Positions 1 through 7,874 of a stretch of DNA of 48,486 bases are shown in pieces. Every line of letters begins with the position of its first letter. Position 1 is the first letter of the stretch. Made by a program: the position numbers and the translations under genes. The DNA lies in contig JAUMYT010000001.1 in NCBI GenBank assembly GCA_030528525.1, positions 113,629 through 162,114 on the forward strand, in the 5' to 3' direction. The notes beneath the pieces are model-generated. The model searched no databases. It worked only from the letters and a program-made list of their open reading frames with translations, and was not told the DNA's origin. Origin of the DNA: Pasteurellaceae bacterium. GTDB taxonomy: Bacteria > Pseudomonadota > Gammaproteobacteria > Enterobacterales > Pasteurellaceae.

Positions 1-125
1 CGGCTTCACCTTGTTCACCTTTCGGGCCTTGCTCACCCTGTGGCCCTTGTGGGCCGGCTTCACCTTGTTCGCCTTTCGGGCCTGGTTCGCCCTGCGGCCC
101 TTGTGGGCCAGTTTCGCCTGGTGCG
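1..125 (-). repeat. 54-bp tandem repeat encoding collagen-like Gly-X-Y triplets
   Basis: The 54-bp unit beginning at base 1 recurs at base 55 with a few substitutions, and a third, more diverged copy starts near 109. Read on the minus strand each unit gives six Gly-X-Y triplets of the type [18 protein letters not shown]. The array continues off the left edge, so its copy number is unknown. Tandem units of this kind can change number by recombination. Confidence 0.8.
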
Positions 126-2669
126 GCTGGAACGCTTGGTGATAAGCCCGCCAATGCTTGTTTTAACTGCCAGACATTGACCGCATCGGTGTCTTCTGTG
201 CCGGCGGCAACGTGCGTGATTTGGCGTAATTTGCCGTCAGCTCCCACAGAGAATTCACCAATGCTACCTTGTTGAAACTCAGCCGTACGATCGTTACCAA
301 TTGGCACAGCGGTGTTGGCCGCAAGTGGAGCACGATTTGCCACAGAATGTTGGCCGATGGCAATACTCATCGTTTTTGAGACACTTGCCCCGCTACCAAT
401 AGCAATGCCGTGGTTGGCATTTTCTGCGACGATTGCCCCCTCTCCCAACGCAATGGCAGAGTCTGCACTTGCTGAGGCTTGACGGCCGATTGCAATCGCA
501 TTGTCTTTGGTGGACATTGCTTGTGTGCCGATGGCAATGGCATTTGTGCCTGAAGCAAAGGCCAAATGCCCCTGTGCATAGGCATTTTCACCGAGGTTTG
601 CGATGGAAGAGGCCGTTAATGCTTGGCGGAGAGCGTCAAGCTCTTGCTCTAGGGTTCTTTTCTTCTCTTCCAGTTCGGCTTTTTTAGTTCGGCTGCTTTC
701 TAGCTCTTGCTCTTTGCTTCGTTTTAAGTCATCCACTGCTTCTTCTTGTGCGGTGAGTGCTAGGTTTTGAATTTGTTGTTCAAGTTGGTTGATTTCCGTT
801 TGCGTCTCATTACGCGTTTTGACCGCGTTGTTGTAGCGTTGGTTGAGCTGATTTAGCTGTTCGGTAATGTCCACCACAATTTGATCACGCGGATTGTAGC
901 CACCTAACTCATTCCGAATGCGAGCAATCACGGCATTGGCTTCGTTTTTGCCGTAGTTTAAATAGCGATTGGCATGCTCTAGATTATAGGTTGGCTCAAT
1001 GCCGGCAAAGAAATTGGTAATATCGCTAATGCCTGAAAGTAACGCTTTGCGTTTTGCGATAATCTGTTTATTTTTTTCTTCGATGACGGCATTGTCGCCA
1101 CCATTTGGTTTGTTACGCTCGTTTTTGACCGCCAAATACAGATCGGCAAGCTCTACCGCTTGATCATAATAAGCTGTAACCTTGTTTAATTTGGTTCGAT
1201 AGTCGGTGAGATTGATGGCCGATTCGGTAAAATTCCAGTCAATTTTATTAATGAATTTCGTTTTAATCTCATCATACTTCTGTTTAAACTCCTCGCTTTT
1301 TCGGAAATCAATGAGATTATTCACTGGTTCTAAATCATGGTCATCTAAATGTTTCAGGAAAACCATGATTGCGTCGTCATGGTGCATCAAACCAAGATTT
1401 CTGCCATCAGTGCTTTTTAAATCAAAGCGAATTCGCTTGATGGCAGAATAATTATTAAAGGTGGCTTCATGGTATTTATTTTGAAACTCTTCGTTAAGGT
1501 ATCTTGATGCGACTCTATAGAATGGATATAAAGCATCAATATCATTATCTTTGCTGCTTAATGCATTAAATACGCCATCAATGTGTGCTTTGGACAGGGA
1601 TTGTTGAATTAAGATGGCTGTATTGCGTGTTTTATGTGTGCCATGCTCAGTGAGATCATTGCTTTTTGTAGCAGGCATATGTGGAAAATTGCCAGTGCCT
1701 AAATCACCGAAGAAAGTATTTCCTAGATGTTTTAAATAGCCGGCAAAATCAGATGGCACGGTATATTCTTTGTGTGTGCCTGTGTCATTAATCTCTAAAT
1801 AGCCGTCTTCGGTAAATCGCCCTGCATTTTCATGCAGATAGTTTTTTAAATTACCTGAGAAACTTGCTTCTAATATTGCACCATGGCTGCCTTTCAACTG
1901 GTTGGTAATACTGTCCAAACTGGCCGTATAACCCGCTTGGCGACTGAGATAACCATCGACAATGTTGCGGTAATCGGCTTGGGTATAACGTGTGCTAAAG
2001 TCTGGGAATTGGCTGTCGATGGTGTTTTTGAGACTCTCTGCTAACGCATTGCGGGAATGCTCAATGTTGTTAGGGTCAAGGCTACTCCAATTCAATTCCC
2101 TGAGAATATTGGTAAAATTGACATTTTTCTCCACCTCTTGTGCTTGCAGTGCTTTAATTTTTGCGTCTATCTCATCGATTTCATTTTTTGTCTGGGTCAA
2201 AATAGTAATTTGAGTGTTTTTGGTGTCAGTCAGTTGGTTTTTTTGTTCAATTTTTTGGGCGATCTGTTTTTGCTCTTCGGTCAACTGATTAATTTGAGAG
2301 ATGAGTACGGTAATGGCAGAATTGGCCGCATTCAGTAAGTTATCGTTATGATTGACTTCTGTTTGTTTTTCGTCGAGATTATTGATGGCATTTTGATTTT
2401 CTTGCTTTTTTGCATTGAATTCGTCGCGGCTCATGTTGTTGCCGGTGGCTACCGCACCATGCCCAACGGCAACGCCGTTGGTGGCCGTTGCTGTGCTGTC
2501 TTGCCCGATGGCAACGCTATTTTCACCCGTGGCTAACCCCAGTTGTGCAACAGTTTGGGCATTTGCGGGGGGGGGGGAGAATCGCAACGGCACATGCAAG
2601 TGCTAAGGTTAGGCGAGAGGGGGTAAATGTAGACAGTGCTGATGTGTTTAATCGTACAGGCGTTTTCAT
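1..2669 (-). CDS. Trimeric autotransporter adhesin (YadA-like), N-terminal part, cut by the window edge
   Basis: About 889 codons are visible on the minus strand; the C-terminal membrane anchor lies beyond base 1. In order: a signal peptide of about 37 residues ending in an ANA|QT cleavage-type site; short head motifs of the form NSVAIG and NGVAVG (residues about 48-70); a Lys/Gln/Asn-rich coiled coil (about 90-180); a middle part I do not recognise (about 180-605); a second coiled coil (about 605-685); YadA-type head repeats such as NAIAIG, SAIALG and HGIAIG (about 690-805); a neck motif AVNVWQLK (about 830); then collagen-like Gly-X-Y triplets from about 848 to the edge. Such proteins are trimeric surface adhesins. 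The start is ATG at 2669 after GGAGCT. A G10 tract (2568-2577) encodes Leu-Pro-Pro-Pro within the signal peptide and keeps the frame open. Family call is firm; the receptor is unknown. Confidence 0.88.
2568..2577 (-). repeat. G10 homopolymer tract, candidate phase-variation switch
   Basis: Ten consecutive G on the plus strand are ten C in the adhesin reading frame, giving CTC CCC CCC CCC GCA just before the signal-peptide cleavage site. With ten bases the frame is open. With nine, translation meets TAG within about 15 codons; with eleven, it meets TGA within about 20. Slipped-strand changes in such tracts are the usual phase-variation mechanism in Pasteurellaceae surface genes. The switch itself is inferred. 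Confidence 0.75.
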
Positions 2670-2737
2670 GATAAGCTCCTCAATGAAGGTGGTAAAAAAT
2701 AGGCAAAAGTGACAAATAATAATCTTTGTTTGGTTTA

Positions 2738-2767
2738 ATTTTATGCTTGTTGGCGGTATTTTGTCAA
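2738..2767 (-). promoter_or_regulatory. Sigma-70 promoter of the adhesin gene
   Basis: On the minus strand TTGACA (2767-2762) and TAAAAT (2743-2738) are separated by 18 bases, about 70 bases upstream of the adhesin ATG. The -35 box is a perfect consensus. The spacer has no homopolymer tract, so expression switching would be translational. Confidence 0.6.
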
Positions 2768-2813
2768 TTTTGTGAGTTTTTTATGCGGCGTTGTGTGGTA
2801 AATGTTTTTGGCA

Positions 2814-2848
2814 AATTTGCAAAATCATTTCAGTACTCACCCCCTTGT
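2814..2848 (-). repeat. USS-like element 1 (ACAAGGGGG type)
   Basis: Minus-strand copy with core ACAAGGGGGTGAG and GATTTTGCAAAT starting at element position 23. It lies between the divergent adhesin and PF10136 genes, upstream of both promoters. See the finding on a possible second uptake-signal dialect. Confidence 0.65.
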
Positions 2849-2954
2849 GAAGAGGGCAATATTTTACCTTGGCACTCTCGTCCAATATAATGCCTGCTGA
2901 ATTTTTGGGGCAAATGATTGTCCCACTCACTCAAAATAAAAATGGAGAGAGACA

Positions 2955-4925
2955 TTGCAACCGATCATTTTACTTTCTCAGGCAAATTTAGCCCGATTTA
3001 TTGAACAAAAATTAAACGAAAACCAGACCTTTGAACTGTTGGAGGGCTTATTTGAATGGCTCCGTCACGGCACGGAAAATTCAGCTGAACAGCGACTTTA
3101 TATGCTGATTCGCTTGCTTAAAACTCAGCCTGAATTGGGGCAACAGTTTGCCTCGCAACTGTGCCGTTGGCTGTGTCGCCTGCGGATTTATCCGCTGTTG
3201 ATTAGTCGTGGGATTTTGTCACGTGAAGGTTTTGGGCGAGAAATGCGAACAAGGTTATACGAAAAATTCAACCCTGCCTTTAAAGATGTGAACGATCTGC
3301 GAGATGTATTTTTCCTGCTGTTTAACGACAAAAATGATGGCGAATGGCTGAAACAAATTCCGATGCAGCATTGGGATACCTTGCTCAATTTACTACGCCA
3401 TTACGCCACGCCCCACGAGCGAGAAACGTTGAATAACCACGTGCGTTACGAAGGTTTGTTTGCGATTGAAATGCTCTCAATTTGGATTGCCGCCGAAGAG
3501 ATGGATCCTGAGTTGATGCGGTTAGACCGCAGTTTGCTGGATGCCGATAGCCCCTTTGTGAGTTTACAACGGGAGGTGTCGCATTGGGTGGACGCTCAAC
3601 GCAAGCAGGAGCAATATGATGTCCGCCATTTGGAAGTGATGTTTGAGCAGTGCCAAGCCTTGATCGAACGCTTGCAGAAAAAGGGCAGTAGCGAAGGTTC
3701 GTCCTTGGGCGTGGCTCATTTGTTGGAGCGGTTGTCGCAAACCTTGGTGCGATTGGCGGAGCTGATGGACGTGTTCTCGGCTAACCGTTTTTTGCCAAGA
3801 CGGATTTTATTGCTGACAGGCGAATTGGCGATTGCCTCTGCCGATCAGCATAGTGTGTCGAAACTGTGGAAACAGAGCGTACGAATGCTTTCTCGCACCA
3901 TTACCCAAAACACCAGCGACCACGGCGAGCATTACATCACACGTAATCGTAGCGAATATTTCTCAATGCTCTATTCTGCCGCTGGCGGGGGAATTTTGAT
4001 TGCGTTGATGGCGTTAATCAAAATTTATATCGGCAATGTGGTGGACGATAAAGTGAGCCGTAGCTTGCTTGAAGCCTTAAATTACGGCATCGGTTTTGTG
4101 ATTATTTTTATGTTGCATTTTACTGTGGCAACCAAACAGCCTGCGATGACGGCGGCTCGCTTTGCTGAAGCGGTGGATAATCCACAAGGCAAAGGCGTCA
4201 ATATGAAATTGGCACAGCTGTTGGTAGATGTATGTCGTTCGCAAACGGTGGCGGTGTTTGGTAATGTGAGCGTGGCGGTCTGTTTGGCAATGCTGTTGGC
4301 AAGTCTGTATGCGATTTTTGCTGATCAGCCGTTGCTCGATGCCGAGCAAGTGGCTTATCAACTGCACTCGATTGATCTGTTTGCTGGCACTTTGTGGTTT
4401 GCGGCAATCGCAGGCGTGTGGCTGTTCTGTTCAGGGATTATTTCGGGCTATTTTGATAATCGCAGTAATTATCTCAATTTGCGAATGCGACTGCGTGAGC
4501 ACCCGATGCTACAAAAATGGCTGAAAACCCCAACCCGTGAGCGTGTTGCGGATTATCTGCACGATAATTACGGCTCAATTATGGGGAATCTCTGCTTCGG
4601 TTTCTTACTTGGCTTAACAGGGCTGATTGGCTACTGGACAGGCTTGCCACTAGACATTCGGCACGTGGCATTCTCCTCTGCGAATCTAGGCTATGCCACT
4701 ATTAGCGGTGAGCTTTCCACAGGGACTTTTTTACTCGGGCTGTGTTATGTGTTGCTGATTGGTTTAGTCAATTTGATTGTCAGCTTCTCACTCACTTTAT
4801 GGCTTGCTCTGCGTTCCCTTGGGGCAGAAATTGACAGCTGGAAAGCGATTATTGAGTGTGTGAAGACAATCATCAAACAGCGACCGTTGAGTGTCATTTT
4901 GCCAATGCAGTTAGAGAGCAAGTAA
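2955..4925 (+). CDS. PF10136-type polytopic membrane protein (named site-specific recombinase, Gcr-like)
   Basis: A 656-residue protein resembling the Pfam SpecificRecomb family, first named after a gonococcal gene; the motif LDRSLLDADSPFVSLQREV near residue 193 is typical. Residues 1-330 are soluble and largely helical. Six hydrophobic segments follow (starting about 337, 375, 438, 475, 545 and 593), so the C-terminal half sits in the inner membrane. I see no tyrosine- or serine-recombinase catalytic signature, so the family name is doubtful and the molecular role unknown. The start is TTG at 2955 after GGAGAGAG (2944-2951); the nearby ATG at 2942 is in another frame and stops soon. The gene diverges from the adhesin and stands alone before the thioredoxin/CcdA pair. 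Confidence 0.75.
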   Translation: MQPIILLSQANLARFIEQKLNENQTFELLEGLFEWLRHGTENSAEQRLYMLIRLLKTQPELGQQFASQLCRWLCRLRIYPLLISRGILSREGFGREMRTRLYEKFNPAFKDVNDLRDVFFLLFNDKNDGEWLKQIPMQHWDTLLNLLRHYATPHERETLNNHVRYEGLFAIEMLSIWIAAEEMDPELMRLDRSLLDADSPFVSLQREVSHWVDAQRKQEQYDVRHLEVMFEQCQALIERLQKKGSSEGSSLGVAHLLERLSQTLVRLAELMDVFSANRFLPRRILLLTGELAIASADQHSVSKLWKQSVRMLSRTITQNTSDHGEHYITRNRSEYFSMLYSAAGGGILIALMALIKIYIGNVVDDKVSRSLLEALNYGIGFVIIFMLHFTVATKQPAMTAARFAEAVDNPQGKGVNMKLAQLLVDVCRSQTVAVFGNVSVAVCLAMLLASLYAIFADQPLLDAEQVAYQLHSIDLFAGTLWFAAIAGVWLFCSGIISGYFDNRSNYLNLRMRLREHPMLQKWLKTPTRERVADYLHDNYGSIMGNLCFGFLLGLTGLIGYWTGLPLDIRHVAFSSANLGYATISGELSTGTFLLGLCYVLLIGLVNLIVSFSLTLWLALRSLGAEIDSWKAIIECVKTIIKQRPLSVILPMQLESK

Positions 4926-5016
4926 AAAATCTGCAAAAAGTTGTAAGAGGTGGAGAGCAAACTTGTCTAATGTCTCACATTCACTATTTTTTTATGTTTA
5001 ATTGAAGGAGCTTATG

Positions 5017-5394
5017 ATGAAAAAATCACTACTAATGCTAATTTCAACATTTTTCTTGTCTGTTCAAGCGATGGCTGTAGAGTTTAAGGCGTTTAATCAA
5101 GCGGAATTTGAATCACTAATGCAACAAGGCAAACCTATTTTGGTCGATGCGTATGCAAACTGGTGCCCAACGTGTAAACGTCAGTTAAAAGTGCTTGAGC
5201 CAATGTTAAAAGAGGAAGCATTTGCTGATTTAACCGCTTTTAAATTGGATTATGATACGGAAAAACAAGCATTAAAAGAGTTTGGCATTAGCCGCCAAAG
5301 CACATTGATTCTCTTCAACCAAGGCAAAGAAGTTCGCCGTTCTATTGCAGAAACTCAGGCGGATCGTTTACGCCAATTCATTACCTTGCCATAA
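5017..5394 (+). CDS. Periplasmic thioredoxin-like protein
   Basis: A protein of about 125 residues with an N-terminal signal peptide ending near AMA and a thioredoxin fold bearing the active site W-C-P-T-C (cysteines about 50 and 53). It should be a periplasmic thiol reductase. The chosen ATG at 5017 lies six bases after AAGGAG (5005-5010); ATG 5014 and TTG 5002 are in frame but placed worse. The stop is 11 bases before a CcdA-like gene, so the two almost certainly form an operon. CcdA would pass electrons from cytoplasmic thioredoxin to this protein, making a split, two-gene version of the DsbD arrangement. The final substrate (cytochrome c maturation or another periplasmic disulfide) is not shown by the sequence. 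Confidence 0.85.
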   Translation: MKKSLLMLISTFFLSVQAMAVEFKAFNQAEFESLMQQGKPILVDAYANWCPTCKRQLKVLEPMLKEEAFADLTAFKLDYDTEKQALKEFGISRQSTLILFNQGKEVRRSIAETQADRLRQFITLP

Positions 5395-5405
5395 GGTGTT
5401 GAGCC

Positions 5406-6134
5406 GTGGATTTAAGTCTTACTGTGTTAATGTTAAGCCTGCTCGCAGGCTTACTGACTACCTTGTCGCCTTGTGTGTTACCGATTTTGCCGATTGTGGC
5501 TTCCTCTGCAATGGCACAACGTAAAATTGGCTTGTTTACGCTCGCATTGGGTATGGCGATTTCCTTTACCTTGGTGGGAACGGTCATTGCCTCCATTGGC
5601 TTAGCCTTGGGAATTAACAGCGACTATTTACGTTATACGGCAGCTGTTTTGATGATTCTTGTGGCGATCTGGCTACTCAATGCGCGTGTACAAAGCAAAT
5701 TGAGTCAATATACTTCGGCAGTGAGCAACAAAGGCGATCAACTTTTGAGTCGCTTTAACCCCGAATCTGCTTCAGGACAATTTCTGGTCGGCTTGTTGCT
5801 CGGCGTAGTTTGGGCTCCTTGTATTGGCCCAACGCTTGGGGCGGCGATTGCGCTTGCTAGCCAAGGCGAATCGTTAGGCAGTGTTTCTGTGGTAATGGTG
5901 ATTTTCAGCTTAGGGGCGGTTATTCCGCTGATTATTATCGGCTTGCTCTCTCGCCAAGTTTTCCGTGAGAAACGAGAAAAACTATCCAACGCCAGCCAAC
6001 TCGGTCGTAAAATTATGGGGTGGAGCTTACTTGCGGTAGGTTTACTGGTGCTTACAGGACTAGATAAACAGGTCGAAGCGTGGCTAGTGAGTATCAGCCC
6101 AGAGTGGCTGACCGATCTTACCACTCGTTTCTAA
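5406..6134 (+). CDS. CcdA-like transmembrane thiol-disulfide electron transporter
   Basis: A 242-residue integral membrane protein of the CcdA/DsbD transmembrane family. Two conserved cysteine-proline motifs are present: SPCVLPILP (about residue 21) and WAPCIGPTLG (about 136), each at the start of a hydrophobic half, as expected for the two redox cysteines of CcdA. About six membrane segments are visible. It carries reducing power across the inner membrane. GTG at 5406 is taken as start, just after the thioredoxin-like gene. A full-length DsbD is encoded separately at 24273-25991, so this cell has two such systems. The gene converges with menF. Confidence 0.88.
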   Translation: MDLSLTVLMLSLLAGLLTTLSPCVLPILPIVASSAMAQRKIGLFTLALGMAISFTLVGTVIASIGLALGINSDYLRYTAAVLMILVAIWLLNARVQSKLSQYTSAVSNKGDQLLSRFNPESASGQFLVGLLLGVVWAPCIGPTLGAAIALASQGESLGSVSVVMVIFSLGAVIPLIIIGLLSRQVFREKREKLSNASQLGRKIMGWSLLAVGLLVLTGLDKQVEAWLVSISPEWLTDLTTRF

Positions 6135-6165
6135 CCTTGTTGCTAACCTTTATTGCTCATCTTTT

Positions 6166-6191
6166 TTCGTCTGTGCCCCCCCACAGACGAA
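6166..6191. other. Hairpin with C6 loop between convergent ccdA-like gene and menF
   Basis: A perfect 10-bp stem, TTCGTCTGTG (6166-6175) and CACAGACGAA (6182-6191), encloses CCCCCC. A T-run lies on the 5' side on the plus strand, so neither strand shows the stem-then-T order of a standard intrinsic terminator. It may still help stop transcription between the convergent genes. Confidence 0.4.
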
Positions 6192-6211
6192 TAAACTTCA
6201 GCTATCCGCCA

Positions 6212-6246
6212 GCAAGGGGGTGAGAAACCTCGACTTTTTGCAAAAT
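6212..6246 (+). repeat. USS-like element 2
   Basis: Core GCAAGGGGGTGAGAAA, with TTTTTGCAAAAT beginning at element position 24. It touches the stop codon of menF, so the tail of the element coincides with the 3' end of that gene. Confidence 0.65.
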
Positions 6247-7532
6247 CAGCGAGCCAACAACCCACCTATCGCCATACGCTTTCGTTCAATCTCCTGCCAC
6301 TCACTCTCTGGCGTCGAGCCTGCCACAATGCCTGCTCCAGCGTATAACGTGAGCTGGTCGGCACAGAGTTTTGCACTGCGTAACGTGACGCAAAATTCCG
6401 CCTGTTCAGGTTGCATATAGCCTAAAGTGCCTGCGTACCAGCCTCGTTCAAAGCCTTCGTGTTCGGCAATAAATGGCAAGGCGTTGTGGCGGGGCAAGCC
6501 TGCCACGGCAGCGGTGGGCTGAATCCGAGCGAGGCAGTCGCTGTCTTGAACGCCTGTTTTGAGTGTGGCTTGAATCGCTCGGCGGAGATGTTGCACGTTT
6601 GGCAGTCGCTTAATTTCCGCTTGGCTGACCTGAATTTGCTCGCTGCAATCGTGCAGATGTTGGTAAATATCGTCCACAACCAGTTGATTTTCATAGACAT
6701 TCTTTTCATCGCTCAACAGCCACAAAGCGTTGCGTTCCGTTTCATTCGGATCGGGGCTAACTGCCACCGTGCCTGCCAAGGCTTCCGTTTTCAGTTGCTT
6801 GCCTGTGCGTTGATAAAGCCGTTCAGGGCTAGAGCCGAGAAAGGTTGCCGAGCCGTTTTCGCACCATAAAAAATGGTAGCAGCCCCGATTTTTCTGCTGG
6901 CTGGCGTAGAGCAAATCGTATGGATTGATTGCCTGATCTAAGCCGAAAGTCGTGGCATTCGCCAACACCACTTTGCGGAAATTGGCGTGTTCAATGGCAT
7001 TCAAGGCTTGAGCGATCAAGGTTTGCCAAGCGTTGAAATCCTTGGCTGATTGGCAGGAGATTATCCGTTGTGTGATCGCTTGATGGGGTAAAAATATTGC
7101 CAACTGCTGAAGCAAACGCTCACTTTCGGCTTTTTCGTTTTCAATATCCGCCAGATCGAGATACAAGCAAGCGGTCAGTTTGTCGCCCTGTTTTGCCAAG
7201 CTGAGACGAGGCAAAATAAACTGGCATTGCCCTTCAAAGGTTAAGCCACCGACCACAGGCACGCCGTGTTGCAAGCTGAAGGCTTCGGCACTTTCTAAGT
7301 TATCAAATTGGCGAATTGCCCCAAGGGTGGCAATCGAAAGGGCTTCATCACGGCTTTGCCAGAAAAAATGTGGAAAAGAACCTTGAGCCTTGAGCCACGA
7401 CAAAGGTTGCCAATCGCTTGTGTCGCTTTCCGCTTGCAAAGCGATAATGGCGTGCTTGCTCGATGGCTCAAGGCTAGCAAGCTGTTGCTGAAGTTGCTGT
7501 TGTAATTCGATCAATATCCACATTTTGCACAT
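6246..7532 (-). CDS. menF: Isochorismate synthase MenF
   Basis: A 428-residue chorismate-utilising enzyme, close to the 431 residues of E. coli MenF. The conserved C-terminal half carries LAGTVAVSPDPNETERNALW, DEKNVYENQLVVDDI and the terminal ESEWQEIERK stretch of the family. It converts chorismate to isochorismate for menaquinone synthesis in the cytoplasm. No other men gene is adjacent. Both ends lie in USS-like elements: the stop at 6246 and the candidate start codons (ATG 7532 and, in frame, 7523). No convincing ribosome-binding site precedes either ATG, so the start is uncertain by a few codons. EntC-type enzymes are related, but no siderophore genes are nearby. Confidence 0.9.
   Translation of the reverse strand: MCKMWILIELQQQLQQQLASLEPSSKHAIIALQAESDTSDWQPLSWLKAQGSFPHFFWQSRDEALSIATLGAIRQFDNLESAEAFSLQHGVPVVGGLTFEGQCQFILPRLSLAKQGDKLTACLYLDLADIENEKAESERLLQQLAIFLPHQAITQRIISCQSAKDFNAWQTLIAQALNAIEHANFRKVVLANATTFGLDQAINPYDLLYASQQKNRGCYHFLWCENGSATFLGSSPERLYQRTGKQLKTEALAGTVAVSPDPNETERNALWLLSDEKNVYENQLVVDDIYQHLHDCSEQIQVSQAEIKRLPNVQHLRRAIQATLKTGVQDSDCLARIQPTAAVAGLPRHNALPFIAEHEGFERGWYAGTLGYMQPEQAEFCVTLRSAKLCADQLTLYAGAGIVAGSTPESEWQEIERKRMAIGGLLAR
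7167..7201 (+). repeat. Canonical Apl-type DNA uptake signal inside menF
   Basis: GCAAGCGGTCAGTTT is followed by TGTTTTGCCAA at element position 23. It matches the ACAAGCGGT uptake-signal consensus of the Actinobacillus/Mannheimia group, including the spaced T-rich downstream part. Confidence 0.7.
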
Positions 7533-7556
7533 TTTTTCAAAGATCTCACCCCTTGT
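7522..7556 (-). repeat. USS-like element 3, overlapping menF start
   Basis: A weaker minus-strand copy: ACAAGGGGTGAGATC, with GTGCAAAATG at the conserved distance. The first codons of menF fall inside it. Confidence 0.5.
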
Positions 7557-7633
7557 CGTCCCTATTCAACACAATCATTTGTGCCCTTGGGCGTATGCGA
7601 TCATCTCCCTTGGCTTTGCAATTATGCTCGAAT

Positions 7634-7657
7634 GTAGGGACGTATTGCATACGTCCC
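7634..7657 (+). repeat. REP-like palindrome, GTAGGGACGTATTGCATACG type
   Basis: The imperfect palindrome GGGACGTATTGCATACGTCCC preceded by GTA. An inverted partner lies at 7708-7730 and a related single copy at 47334-47355. Repeats of this form are common extragenic palindromes in gamma- and beta-proteobacteria. Confidence 0.7.
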
Positions 7658-7660
7658 CCA

Positions 7661-7695
7661 ACAAGCGGTGACTTTCCACCGATTTTTTGCAAATC
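7661..7695 (+). repeat. Canonical Apl-type DNA uptake signal
   Basis: ACAAGCGGTGAC with TTTTTTGCAAAT beginning at element position 23, an excellent match to the Actinobacillus-type uptake sequence. It sits between two inverted REP-like palindromes. Its spacing is the reference against which the ACAAGGGGG elements were compared. Confidence 0.8.
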
Positions 7696-7707
7696 TAAAA
7701 TCGCAAT

Positions 7708-7730
7708 GGGCGTATGCAATACGCCCCTAC
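7708..7730 (-). repeat. REP-like palindrome, inverted partner
   Basis: GGGCGTATGCAATACGCCCC followed by TAC. In reverse complement this is the same element as 7634-7657, giving a head-to-head pair about 50 bases apart. Confidence 0.7.
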
Positions 7731-7874
7731 ATTTGTGGGAGACTCAATACCGTCATTTGGGGTCTTAAAAAATAAAAATTCCGCACATTTTATCCCATTT
7801 CCCCTTTTTTTTCCTAGCAAATCGGAGTAGAGTTAGGCATTTTTCACACAGAATCATCCCCATTAGGAAGAAAA

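Larger units (their letters stand above)
7533..7874. other. Gene-free stretch between menF and alaA
   Basis: These 342 bases hold the head of USS-like element 3, an inverted pair of palindromic repeats (7634-7657 and 7708-7730) and a canonical uptake signal between them. The last 60 bases contain a T-run and the leader of alaA with AGGAAG before its ATG. I see no ORF with a credible start in either direction. Confidence 0.7.

Noticed and set aside
433-687. Plus-strand frames opposite the adhesin
   Set aside because: They have no ribosome-binding sites and no recognisable domains, and they mirror the repeat codons of the minus-strand gene.
2488-2712. Apparent frame break in the adhesin at the G-run, suggesting a pseudogene
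   Set aside because: Codon-by-codon reading from ATG 2669 stays open through the ten-base tract and joins the head motifs in frame; the other frames stop soon after.
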